Of a stretch of 64,000 nucleotides of DNA, positions 53,618-63,018 are shown piece after piece. Position 1 is the first letter of the stretch, and every line of letters begins with the position of its first letter. Below the pieces are notes generated by a model, which had not been told where the DNA came from, did no database searches, and was given only the letters and a program-made list of their open reading frames with translations. Source of the DNA: Symsagittifera roscoffensis (lineage: Eukaryota; Xenacoelomorpha; Acoela; Convolutidae); NCBI RefSeq assembly GCF_963678635.1, contig NC_087064.1, positions 71,425,465 through 71,489,464 of the forward strand. The letters run 5' to 3'. A program made the position numbers and the translations under genes.

Positions 53618-55509
53618 AATTACTAATTTTTCTCCAACTCCTTTTTCTAGTAATCTCAAATCAAAACATAAACCCTTCTCCCCGCACAGGACCCCAAGAT
53701 TTATTAGTAACACATTACGATTGTGAAGAAAACGAACAAAAAACACTACACAAGTATGCAATAAATCAAGTATCAAAGTGCGAAACAGAACCCCAAGCCA
53801 TAGAAACTACAAATGTAATAGCAACACTTTATTCAAAAGCCCGAGCAACTACAGTTATAGGATATAAATTCACAGCAACATTTTCTGAAAAGAAAGTACA
53901 TTGTTCACAAGTCTCAAACGGAAATAAAAACCGACTTGACCATGAATCATTCTACCAGAGTAATATAGAACGACTTTTACATCTCAATCCCGAAGATTGT
54001 AAAAACGAGTTACTCCGACTAAACATCACAAAAAACAAAAACACAGATAGAAATTTAGTATATTTCCAAGTTTTTTCAGATTCTGTACATCAAGCAGAAC
54101 TTGAAAGATATCAAGGACATATAAAATTAGATGAAAAATACCCATACAACGGCGCACACGGACGATTAACCTATGACATGCACGATAAACACTGGATACC
54201 ACACATTGGTATAAATGACCCATCAAACTGCAAAGCAGACACAAAAAATAAAGGATACCAAGAAATAATGTTTTTCGATTGGAAAATACAACTCGAAAAA
54301 ATACAACTCACACGAGATTTATCAGACAACACAATGATTTATCAAGGAATTAGATTACCTTGTAAAAACGACCAAGGTTATTGCGACCCTACAACCAGAA
54401 CACAAGCAACAATTGTTTGGTTCCCCGAAGACACATGTACAACATTTCAAGTAGCAAAAATACACGCTCGTATGATAAAATTTCACGAAAAATATTTTAT
54501 ACAATCAATACCATATGAACAAGTAAATCCATTACGAAAAATAAGTTCTAATTTTCGAAACATTCATAATATAGAAAATAAATTAACACGTTTTCAAATA
54601 TATCAAGAAACAGAACTTGCATGTAAATACAGAAACCCACTTCACAAAACACAATACTCTGAAATATTAGTTGAATACGAAAATGGATTCGACATGACCA
54701 CTGGAAAAATAAAAGTCGACCCATACGCCACAAGTCATCCCCTAAACGAAGGAACATCATATTTACCAGTTAATTTTCAAAAGAATACAGGTCAACCTGG
54801 TGGACATTTAAAGCCCCAAGACGATCAAAGCACACGTTTACAAGAACTATCACTAATGAATAGTACATATTTTGGTAATATCCACTATGATATTCACTTA
54901 GATATGAAACTAGACTACACGATTAGCCGAATTTTTCAAGAAATGTCACTCTCCGAATTAGAAACATTACACCAACTATGCGAATTAGAAAGAACACAAA
55001 TATTACAATCACTTGCACTAGCAGTATTAAAAATACCCTACGCAGGATATTTACTATCAGGAAATAGATCAAATTTTTTAGACTATGAAGGAAACATCTT
55101 ATGGTTTTATACTTGTACTAAAAAAGTATCACCACTATACGTTTTTGAAGATAAACGATGCTATAAAAGAATCACTATCTTTTATAAGAATAAAGTACAT
55201 TTCGTTGACACACTTTCACGAAGAACCTATTTCTGGGATACCGCAGTTCCATGTGGATCAGAAAATAGCCACAACGTAGTACAACTAAACCCTGATGAAG
55301 ATAAATATTACCTTCTCACCCCATATCCCACATTAATGCAATCACTCAAAAAATTTTCACCAGAAAGCATTCGCGCTATCGCTCGAAACCCAAATATAGA
55401 CTTACAATCAATAGGAATATACTCAAAATCAGATATTCAACATCACATTAGAACACAACAATTCCAGGAATTATTAACAAATGGACACAATACAAAGACA
55501 ATCAATTGA
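53605..55509 (+). CDS. env: Env-like glycoprotein ectodomain, 634 aa
   Basis: ATG start with a clear signal peptide (MYILKLLIFLQLLFLVISNQ). Cys-rich ectodomain with several N-glycosylation sites. The DCEENEQ/..CETEP start, HCSQVSNGN segment and the late 'RCYKRITIFY ... FVDTLSRRTYF' segment resemble glycoproteins of chuvirus-like viruses that retroelements have captured (family recollection, not tested). There is no membrane anchor in this frame: the anchor-bearing ORF starts 28 nt before its end in another frame. Confidence 0.75.
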   Translation: MYILKLLIFLQLLFLVISNQNINPSPRTGPQDLLVTHYDCEENEQKTLHKYAINQVSKCETEPQAIETTNVIATLYSKARATTVIGYKFTATFSEKKVHCSQVSNGNKNRLDHESFYQSNIERLLHLNPEDCKNELLRLNITKNKNTDRNLVYFQVFSDSVHQAELERYQGHIKLDEKYPYNGAHGRLTYDMHDKHWIPHIGINDPSNCKADTKNKGYQEIMFFDWKIQLEKIQLTRDLSDNTMIYQGIRLPCKNDQGYCDPTTRTQATIVWFPEDTCTTFQVAKIHARMIKFHEKYFIQSIPYEQVNPLRKISSNFRNIHNIENKLTRFQIYQETELACKYRNPLHKTQYSEILVEYENGFDMTTGKIKVDPYATSHPLNEGTSYLPVNFQKNTGQPGGHLKPQDDQSTRLQELSLMNSTYFGNIHYDIHLDMKLDYTISRIFQEMSLSELETLHQLCELERTQILQSLALAVLKIPYAGYLLSGNRSNFLDYEGNILWFYTCTKKVSPLYVFEDKRCYKRITIFYKNKVHFVDTLSRRTYFWDTAVPCGSENSHNVVQLNPDEDKYYLLTPYPTLMQSLKKFSPESIRAIARNPNIDLQSIGIYSKSDIQHHIRTQQFQELLTNGHNTKTIN

Positions 55510-56218
55510 CCAAAACTTACGCAAACTTGCCGAAACCGCAGGATTTGCAGACATCTATACGCAAGACTATAGCGGATATTTTAAGGACATTAAAGATTAT
55601 ATATATCTAAACGGTGAAAAATACCGTCCCCAAGATATATCACCTATCAATATTTTTAGCTTTGTTACACTTAAGAATGAAATTCTTGATTTTCTAGGAT
55701 GGCCCTACTACATCTTAGAAAAACTGACTATTTTATACGCAATGTTTAACTTTATTGGATTTCTTTTTTCACTCTTAAAAGGAATCTATAACACATGTGC
55801 TATACACACACAAGTCAATAGACAAGCAAGTGTAGCACGCATACTATTTGCAGGATTTTTTGGAATATTTTCTACATCTATAAACAAAATTCTTTTAGAC
55901 GCACAAATAAAAGAATATAACACAAAAATAGCAACAAGACAGAACACATACGACGAAGAACATAACAATGCAGACACAACACCAACAGCACCACAGTTAC
56001 CACCCCTACCACATAACCATCCATTATCCCTAGTCCCACGTAATTTTCGAAATTTAGCCATAACACATAATAATTTTAGACCAACCATATCACAAAGTCC
56101 CATCCAACATATAATGCCACACCACTCACAAGATGAAAATACTTATGAACAAATTATAGAACAACCCCATACCACCGCTTTTCAGTCTCAAAATAATAAT
56201 TTTTTTAGCCCACGATGA
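55481..56218 (+). CDS. Membrane-anchor ORF following env, 245 aa
   Basis: ATG start inside the env end. Strong membrane segment ~LEKLTILYAMFNFIGFLF and a second, weaker one (ARILFAGFFGIFSTSI), then a Pro/Asn/Gln-rich tail. Probably the anchor and cytoplasmic tail of the glycoprotein, made by a frame change or by reinitiation; could also be a separate protein. Ends ATGA, overlapping the next ATG. Confidence 0.65.
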   Translation: MDTIQRQSIDQNLRKLAETAGFADIYTQDYSGYFKDIKDYIYLNGEKYRPQDISPINIFSFVTLKNEILDFLGWPYYILEKLTILYAMFNFIGFLFSLLKGIYNTCAIHTQVNRQASVARILFAGFFGIFSTSINKILLDAQIKEYNTKIATRQNTYDEEHNNADTTPTAPQLPPLPHNHPLSLVPRNFRNLAITHNNFRPTISQSPIQHIMPHHSQDENTYEQIIEQPHTTAFQSQNNNFFSPR

Positions 56219-58023
56219 GCCGACAACTTGGATCCCTACACCGATCAAATTCCCACCCAACCAACCTCACCACTCCAATCCCAATAATACCACTTTTTGC
56301 TTTTCCGCCACCCGATTTCCCATCCAGTAATGTAACATCCGGCATGAATTCCGATACTAATTCACACATCTCAGTTTTATACTCCATCTCACAACTCAAT
56401 AACCCGAATATTGAAACCCCCGATGAATTTGCCGACTCTGAACCATCTCCATCAAATAATTTTCACACCAATTCCTTAAATTTTTCCCAACCCCCTTTTC
56501 AACCCATACTACCAAATAACCCTGACCCAACCAATTCTACACCCTCTTATGCTTCCCAAGTCACTCCAACCTACTCCTCACTTCACTCAGACCAATCATC
56601 TCATTCTCCAGACACCCCCCGAATCTCCCCAGAACTAGATAATTTCATTACCCTACAACAACAACCCTATCACCTTGACACCCCAACCATAAACCAAATC
56701 TCATCCACAATAGATTCATCCAACCCTCCTACCCCTACACCCTCTTCAATTTATACTGAATCATTAGCACCATCATCCACAACTACTGAATCTTCACTCA
56801 GCACTAATAGAGCTTACCGCACTTTTAAAAGGAAGTTCCCCAACCATCCTTTCCCAGCGAAACCAGGAACAGCCCGTGAATATATCAACCATCCACAACA
56901 CACTAACACAAAAGAATTTTTAGCTATCACCTTACCCTCATTTCCACAATACACCTTAAACACCCCTCATGACACTAACGAGACACGTAACTTTGTAGAC
57001 GAATACGTTTTAATGCCTACCCTTCCTTGGACCTCATATTATCATTTTACAAATCCCCTTTGCTTACCTTTATCTAACACTCATATCGATATAGAACGAA
57101 ATAAGGACATGCTATATCGACTCACTACAACACTAACACCTAGACAATTTACTTACATTGGATATAAAAAATCACTAAAAACACACACTGCACCCCGAGC
57201 TAATGAATATACACTAGAATATTACGATCATAACATCATCAGAACTAACCAAGATCAATTCTTAGACGACGATCGCTTCGCTAACCCACAAATCACCGAG
57301 AAATTTTTCATTAAAACACCATATGTATTTACACTAAATATCTTCGATCGCAAGTTTGACCACATTGTTTCAGAAGCACTAACAGACACGCAAGCCTACG
57401 AAAGTTTTAAAGAACGCTTCCAAATATTTTCACTAACCTTTCATTTCCTTGCACCACATGAAAGAGATTTGCACTGCTCACACGATATTATGTTGCGCAC
57501 TAAACAAACACACACATATACTTATTATCGTTTCATCCAAAATCACTTTGACCTACACACTCCCTCCAGACAACCACACCATCGTTTTCAATTCATCAAT
57601 TCCAAATACACCTCACCATTCTTTCTTAACTTCACATATTGCATTAAAGATACTAACCTTCATGGTATTCTTCGAAATTATGATCCCATAACCCAAATGT
57701 ATATCTTTTGTCCCATCACCAAGACCTTCAACGCAGAAGAATCCCGACCCTTCCTCATCCCACACGAGTTTGTACAACCTATAGAAATCCCCATTTTAGA
57801 ATTCATCCATAACACTAAATTCAACCACAAATTATATAATCTAATCCAAAACACACCTTATGAATTTGCAGTTGGCACTGAAGAACTAACCACCATTAAG
57901 GCACTTCAATTGCTTTGGCCACTGCTTCAAACTAAAAATATCATCCGCATCTTAGCCAAATTACTAACAACTTCAGATCTCATCCACGACATCTTCCCCC
58001 ACGGTTTCTTCCCCGACGACTAA
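56215..58023 (+). CDS. Unknown C-terminal ORF, 602 aa
   Basis: ATG overlaps the previous stop (ATGA), suggesting coupled translation or a shared transcript. Residues 1-200 are Ser/Pro/Thr-rich and disordered. The remainder is folded-looking with many aromatic residues (FVDEYVLMPTLPWTSYYHF, FTYIGYKKSL, FKERFQIFSLTFHFLAPHE). No motif I recognise. A consensus splice donor follows its stop. Confidence 0.65.
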   Translation: MSRQLGSLHRSNSHPTNLTTPIPIIPLFAFPPPDFPSSNVTSGMNSDTNSHISVLYSISQLNNPNIETPDEFADSEPSPSNNFHTNSLNFSQPPFQPILPNNPDPTNSTPSYASQVTPTYSSLHSDQSSHSPDTPRISPELDNFITLQQQPYHLDTPTINQISSTIDSSNPPTPTPSSIYTESLAPSSTTTESSLSTNRAYRTFKRKFPNHPFPAKPGTAREYINHPQHTNTKEFLAITLPSFPQYTLNTPHDTNETRNFVDEYVLMPTLPWTSYYHFTNPLCLPLSNTHIDIERNKDMLYRLTTTLTPRQFTYIGYKKSLKTHTAPRANEYTLEYYDHNIIRTNQDQFLDDDRFANPQITEKFFIKTPYVFTLNIFDRKFDHIVSEALTDTQAYESFKERFQIFSLTFHFLAPHERDLHCSHDIMLRTKQTHTYTYYRFIQNHFDLHTPSRQPHHRFQFINSKYTSPFFLNFTYCIKDTNLHGILRNYDPITQMYIFCPITKTFNAEESRPFLIPHEFVQPIEIPILEFIHNTKFNHKLYNLIQNTPYEFAVGTEELTTIKALQLLWPLLQTKNIIRILAKLLTTSDLIHDIFPHGFFPDD

Positions 58024-59615
58024 CAGGTAAGTATGAATTATACATATTACTAACTAATTTAAATATTAGAAACTCACCATTCTTTATCCATGTTCTCTTT
58101 AGAATTTTAGCCTTCATCCTAGATCATCTGAAAAATTCACAAAAGAAAAATAAAAAATAGCAAACTTCTTCAAAACTGTTTAAAACCCTATTAAATTTTT
58201 GCACCAACAATTAAATAAATATAATACCAATGCAGTAAATTAATTTATAAATTTTTCCCCCACAAGCAGTAAATCTAATAATGATGAAAATTTGTAACTT
58301 AATTTTCCCCAACAACTAGCAGTAAAGATAAAATTCTATGTAGTAAATTAATAAGAAGCAAATACAGTACTAACCTTTTGCTATTTTCATTCACTCGCAC
58401 AAGAATTCTATCCAAACTCGCACAGCTCGCCCACGAAGAATTGTTTGAAATAAATGAATTTCAGTTTCAAGCTTTCACACTCGATAACTCTAACACAAGA
58501 TAACACGTTTCAAACTTTCCTTTAACCCGGTTGGAAAGGAATTATATACTAAACAAAACTAACCAATGCAGCTTACTAAACACCACAACACATAGCATAA
58601 CAGCATGACTAAGAAAAGGAAACCAACGGTACCCAAACCGGATTAACCCAGTTTAAAACTGGATAATTTATTCTTTTGAAGACTATTATAAAGTCTAAGA
58701 AAGAAATAATAAAACACAAAAAAGTCGAAAGACAAACCCATACCACAAACAATTTGATTTTTGAAAAAAGGACACAACCAACAAAACATAAGAAAAACCA
58801 CAACAAACCCAACATAAAACGTTGTCACATAACAGGACCTCTCACAAAAACCGCATGCAATCATACTCCCACTCCTGGCCTAACCCACCAGGAAGGACGT
58901 CCTGAGCATGCTCTATAGCCGGCCTAACCCACCGCGCTACATCCACGCTTTGTGACCATACTCCTATTTTTAATAAGAGCTACTCAAGGGTGAGTAACTC
59001 TTCAAAATAACTGAACTAAAACAAAAAGCTTTTGTGAAAACAACTAACTAAAATCATAATTAAAAAATATTAAACTAATAAAAGTTTTATAAAATGTAAA
59101 TTACATTATGCAATACATAGATCAGAATACAACACCAAGGACGAACATCCAAAGACAAAACGACCCTACTACACTCGAGAAAGAATGGCCAACTACAATC
59201 AATATGCCGCCCACAATCACAACTCAAAGGATTTAGAGTACGACTTGACTTCGCAGAAAAGGACTTCATTGAACTAGACCAATGACCACCTCGATGTTCA
59301 AGTATACGTACAGATCCGAGTAACCAGGCATCCCCTCCACGCACAATCTCCACGCCATTCCCAGACAAGGTCAAACACAAAGAAGTTCTCACCAATGAAA
59401 CAGAAAAACCTGACATAGCCAACCATTCTGAAATCAGATTTGAGTTTGTTGCGAAAACCCAGTCGTTGTCTTGAGAAGACACAACGATTGAATCTGGGAC
59501 TTCTCTAATAAGAAAACCCAGAAGAAATAAGATGTTCGCCAAATACCAACGTCCATCATCCATCTTTTGAATTGCAGAAAGACTATTCTAAAAAACTCTG
59601 TAAAACCCGGATGGG
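58024..59615 (+). other. 3' region before the 3' LTR
   Basis: CAG|gtaagt lies at 58024-58032. 'agcagtaaa'-type short repeats occur at about 58230-58360. A 'ggcctaacccacc' direct repeat is at about 58878 and 58922. An antisense open frame is at 59087-59563. The polypurine tract before the LTR (ggatggg) is weak. Confidence 0.55.
59087..59563 (-). CDS. Antisense ORF near the 3' LTR, 158 aa
   Basis: ATG start, hydrophobic N-terminus (YLANILFLLGFLIREVP) that could be a signal peptide, ten Cys and a Trp/Gly-rich middle. No family recognised. It may be chance, but it is the longest antisense frame in a part of the element without any sense ORF. Confidence 0.3.
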   Translation of the reverse strand: MDDGRWYLANILFLLGFLIREVPDSIVVSSQDNDWVFATNSNLISEWLAMSGFSVSLVRTSLCLTLSGNGVEIVRGGDAWLLGSVRILEHRGGHWSSSMKSFSAKSSRTLNPLSCDCGRHIDCSWPFFLECSRVVLSLDVRPWCCILIYVLHNVIYIL

Positions 59616-60025
59616 TGGAACCTGATCTAAACTACATTTTATGATTGGATAAATTAGATATTTTACCAATGTAAAGTATTTAATATTAACCAATCATGAT
59701 CCATCTAACTAACAATCCACTTATTTGTAAGTGCTGAAATTACTTGTAATTTCAGCACCAGAGAGATTTGAATTTAACTTAGAAATTAGTTGAACTCTCC
59801 CGAGTACTTCAGCAGCCGCAATAAACCAGTATACCCTAGATCTATTGAGCCTAGCAGAGACTAGTTAAACAACCTGAGACTAGACAGTATAAGAGTATGA
59901 TTAGGATCGGTATTAGACTAAGAAGTTGCACGAACCTATCCGGCCGAAAATAAGATAGCGTGACGAGCAGACGGTGTACCCTATCCGAAATTACTCTATG
60001 AGTTATACCCATCGGTCCTAACTCA
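59616..60025 (+). repeat. 3' LTR (410 bp)
   Basis: Same length as the 5' LTR with about two differences. Followed by target duplication ATGC (60026-60029). Confidence 0.96.
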
Positions 60026-60129
60026 ATGCCTAACAAACACCAACAACACACAGAGCCAAAAAAAGCAAGCATGCTTGCACAAAAAAATTCACGCTGCGAC
60101 AAACGCTTTTGGATTGACAACTTCGTCAT

Positions 60130-60300
60130 TTTTTAAAATTTCCCCCGCTCCTACTCAATGCAAGGCCAACCGTGGGGGAGGATGATGACACTGGGACCCC
60201 TCCAGTCATGACCGAAGAGGGATTTGAAGGCACGACTCTCGCGTTGAGAGACGCTTGCCTTACCACACTCGGCCACAGCTGCTCTAAAACCTTGTCATCA
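60130..60300 (-). other. tRNA-like SINE head
   Basis: Minus strand: A-box-like GTGGCCGAGTGTGGTAAGGC, a CTCTC/GAGAG anticodon-type stem and a B-box-like CCTTCAAATCC. The acceptor stem does not pair, so a pseudo-tRNA or SINE head rather than a gene. Confidence 0.5.
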
Positions 60301-60334
60301 GTGGAAAATATTAACTATGAGTCAATTCACTCAC

Positions 60335-60484
60335 ATAAATCTGTGCATTTTCAAATCGTAGCATGACGTTCTGCAGGATGGATCCGGAGTGGAGGTCCTT
60401 CAGGTGGACCATGTCATCTGCTCCATTGGGCTCAGGGAGTCTCTCCCTCACAGGCAAGACTGTGCGCGCCGGCAACTGCACCCG
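60335..60484 (-). CDS. Myo15: Myosin exon E2, motor N-terminus
   Basis: 150 nt. RVQLPARTVLPVRERLPEP then DDMVHLKDLHSGSILQNVML and RFENAQIY, the 'D+..L.DL....+L.N+..R+....IYTYIG' start of a myosin motor. Acceptor cgttacag, donor gtgagt; joins E3 in phase 0. Confidence 0.95.
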
Positions 60485-60487
60485 CTG

Positions 60488-61555
60488 TAACGTAATACAC
60501 TCATTAACCTATCTCAAGACAGAAAACAAAAAAAAAAGATTCCATAAAAATCATTTATATTAAATTAATAATTCAAATAATAACAAACTGCTGAACATCA
60601 ACTGCAGATCAAAGATCATCGATTTTATGAACTAGTTTTGAACCTATACCAGTAACCAACAGAAAAATCAATGTATCTTGAATTCTATTTAAAAAACTCA
60701 GCTTTTTCTATAATAATACGACGTTCGAGTATGTTGCTGACTTAATTTCGATGAACTGGCTATGATGAGCTGTCAATGGTGTATTAACAGCAGCAAACTT
60801 ACCCTTCGCATGACCTGGATTAAAAATCAGATAACTCCAATTGTTATTTATCAACTCCAGAGTAAGAACAAGGCAACGCAATATAGAAGTAAGGATAGCC
60901 GGTTACTAGGCAACTAGCAAAGAATGTTCCAATCATAGTTAAAAAAAAACAAAAAAAAATGTTTTTCAAACAAGTCGTTTTTTTTTTCAGCATAGTGTGA
61001 TAAAAGGATTTGAACGAAAAAGTTGAGCTTAGACATATTCGACAGTCACAGTAAAATAAGCAAATTGGAAAACAACTTTTGTAGAAAAACGACTAGAAAA
61101 ACAAAAATATAATAAAAAAAAACTTTTTATTTGGTTTCAATCCTTTTGGATTTTTGATTCCAAAAGGTGCTAAAAATTCAAAAAGATACCTTCATTCAAG
61201 TAAAACTAAGATTTCATGGTTTGAAGTAAGTTATTGTAAGCTATTAAAATGAGCTATTGTAAGCCTGCTCGCTCCCTTTATCGCTCGAATTTAGACTAAA
61301 AATCAAAAATTTTAAACCTGTTTTTCTCGATACTAGGACAAATTTTCGAAAATTTTAAAATATCCGTCGAATCACGACTGAAAGGACTTCAATATGATAT
61401 AACAATCGACCCATTCCGATGATTACTTGTGGCACCTGATTTTCCGTGGAAAACAAAAAAAACTAGAACACACCTGAATACAAAGTTCCTCCCAAATTGC
61501 CAAATGGTCGGAACAAAAAACCAGCATACAAAAATTTGAGGGGGCAAGTGTACAC
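60488..61555. other. Myosin intron with one dispersed repeat
   Basis: 60893-61085 is the second copy of the repeat at 4147-4345. The rest shows no gene. Confidence 0.5.
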
Positions 61556-61559
61556 AAAT

Positions 61560-61870
61560 ACGAAGCTGCGCTTCGCAAACACTAGCGAGAACACGACAAA
61601 AATCTGCTCTATAAAGTGCAATAAGAAAAAGTAGAAACAAGCCTCGAATTAGTAAAAAAAATACGGCTACGTCTCGGATTCGATCTGCGATCCGAAGATT
61701 ACGAGTCTCACAAACTAACCACTCAGCCACGCACGCTTAATAGATCTTGAACATTATCCATAAAAAAGCAGAGAACATATGCTAAGAAATTTCCAATGCT
61801 ACAGATCGGTATTATAGCAAAAGTGCCACCAAATAATGAACACTATTATTTGCTAGTTAGGTTAGAAAAA
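61560..61870 (-). mobile_element. tRNA-derived SINE, copy 3
   Basis: Best-preserved tRNA-like head (minus strand, about 61740-61661): GCGTGCGTGGCTGAGTGG, TTAG, an anticodon-type loop CTCGTAA (CGT, Thr-like) and B-box-like AGATCGAATCC. Tail matches the other copies. Confidence 0.75.
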
Positions 61871-62037
61871 AAAAGAAGTTCGTACTATTACACTAACGCT
61901 CGCAAGCTCTCTAGTGTTATCAAGGAAAAAAACAGCAAAAAGAAACTAAAATGCTCAAAAAGAACGAAAGCAAGCCTTGAAAGAAAAAACTTCAAGAAAA
62001 ATAAATCTGAAGACTGCGGGATTCGAACCCTTCTTAC

Positions 62038-62148
62038 CTCATTGGTGTCTTCGTTGAGTATGGACACTACATATGGGTTGCGCTTTACTTGCATAACCTG
62101 ACCGGGCGAGAGGAAGCCCAGGCCAGAGTCAAACCACACAAGGTCGCC
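62038..62148 (-). CDS. Myo15: Myosin exon E1, N-terminal SH3-like segment
   Basis: 111 nt. GDLVWFDSGLGFLSPGQVMQ then VKRNPYVVSILNEDTNE, the 'G..VW' N-terminal segment of many myosins. Acceptor ttgttatag, donor gtaaga. The exon with the start codon was not found. Confidence 0.85.
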
Positions 62149-63018
62149 CTATAACAAAAGCATATCTATTAGTAGACTGCATTACGGCCTTTTTGGTGAT
62201 CTTACAAGTTGTGAATTTTTTTAACAAACTAATCCCTTCTTGAAAACAATTTGATTTTTTAAAATTATCATTCAACTATTCCCCACTATGGCTCCTGGTA
62301 GTGAATATATACACAAACAATAGGCTTCTTTAAGTTAAGCAAAAGCAATTAATGTCAATGAAACAAACTGACATCTTTCTAAGACATTCAAGCAATGAAC
62401 CCACATCGTCAACTAGTCTTTTAACTAGTTTTTTTAAGAATACTCCCATTGAATTATTTAAATTACTTCAAATTGACAGAAAAACTAAACTACCTGTTGC
62501 ATTTTATAGGCTGTCTGATTGTATCATATCTCTTACGTGGTGTATTTTTTCAGTCTCATTCTAACCTGAAAAATTCTACCTGTTATCAAGAAAACTGATC
62601 AAAAAATATCATCACGGCACAAATTCAATTTTAAATTTTAGCGTTTCTGAGTCATATTTCAGTTGAATTAACGAAGACAGATTTAAAATCTCATTTTCAA
62701 AATGATGGATTTATATCGTTTGTGGCAAGCTCATTATAATTCTCAATTACTAATTTACTGAGGGTAATTTATTACCTCCATTAGTGCAAAGAAAAAAATA
62801 TATTTACAAACTAATCAAAACTAAAATATTTCTGTACAAAAGGCACGATAGAAGCGATAGATTGTGACCTGGATGCTTTAAGCACGTCAAATTTTGACCA
62901 AACCTGGTTTACATTTTTAAGGCAAGATGTAAGAGTTTTTTATATAAGTTTTTTTTAAATGGCCAGAGGTTTTTAATGGTTTCGATAAAGTTTTTAGCTT
63001 TAGAACTCCTGAGATTTT
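62149..63018. other. Between the C2 gene and the first myosin exon
   Basis: Should contain the myosin promoter or a first exon and the 3' UTR of the C2 gene. An AATAAA on the minus strand at 62768-62773 could be the C2 gene's poly(A) signal. Otherwise nothing recognised. Confidence 0.4.

Larger units (their letters stand above)
41170..60025 (+). mobile_element. Giant LTR retrotransposon (Ty3/Gypsy-type), 18,856 bp, with env-like and accessory ORFs
   Basis: Two 410-bp LTRs, 4-bp target duplication ATGC (41166-41169 and 60026-60029) and a PBS-like sequence after the 5' LTR. The order protease, RT-RNase H, integrase, and the DNGTEF-type integrase, indicate the Ty3/Gypsy side. About three times the size of an ordinary element: extra ORFs lie both before gag and after integrase. 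The plus strand is A-rich. Inserted antisense in a myosin intron of about 490 bp. LTRs nearly identical, so recent, yet gag-pol is interrupted by stops and frame changes as assembled. Confidence 0.95.
1774..62148 (-). other. Myo15: Gene span: unconventional myosin, probably class XV (25 exons seen, both ends missing)
   Basis: Actin-based motor of the MyTH4-FERM group. Class XV myosins carry cargo to the tips of stereocilia or other actin protrusions. In transcript order the exons give a short N-terminal segment, P-loop GESGAGKTES, switch [11 protein letters not shown], switch II DIFGFE, the converter region, two IQ exons, a MyTH4 domain joined to a FERM-F1-like stretch (SWDTCEEVV ... GWTLSM ... 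DYAIEEL), a hydrophilic linker, then a segment ending WKFFVRKE. The F1-like stretch and the FVRKE segment are what point to class XV rather than VII or X (from family knowledge). Exon phases agree at almost every junction I checked. The gene hosts the Polinton and the LTR retrotransposon in introns. Start codon and C-terminus not seen. Confidence 0.8.

Noticed and set aside
60172-60563. Plus-strand ORFs of 64 and 66 codons
   Set aside because: Shadows of a tRNA-like segment and of myosin exon E2 on the other strand.
62000-62032. T-arm-like GGGTTCGAATCCC on the minus strand as a tRNA
   Set aside because: No A box or cloverleaf around it; it lies directly after the E1 splice donor.
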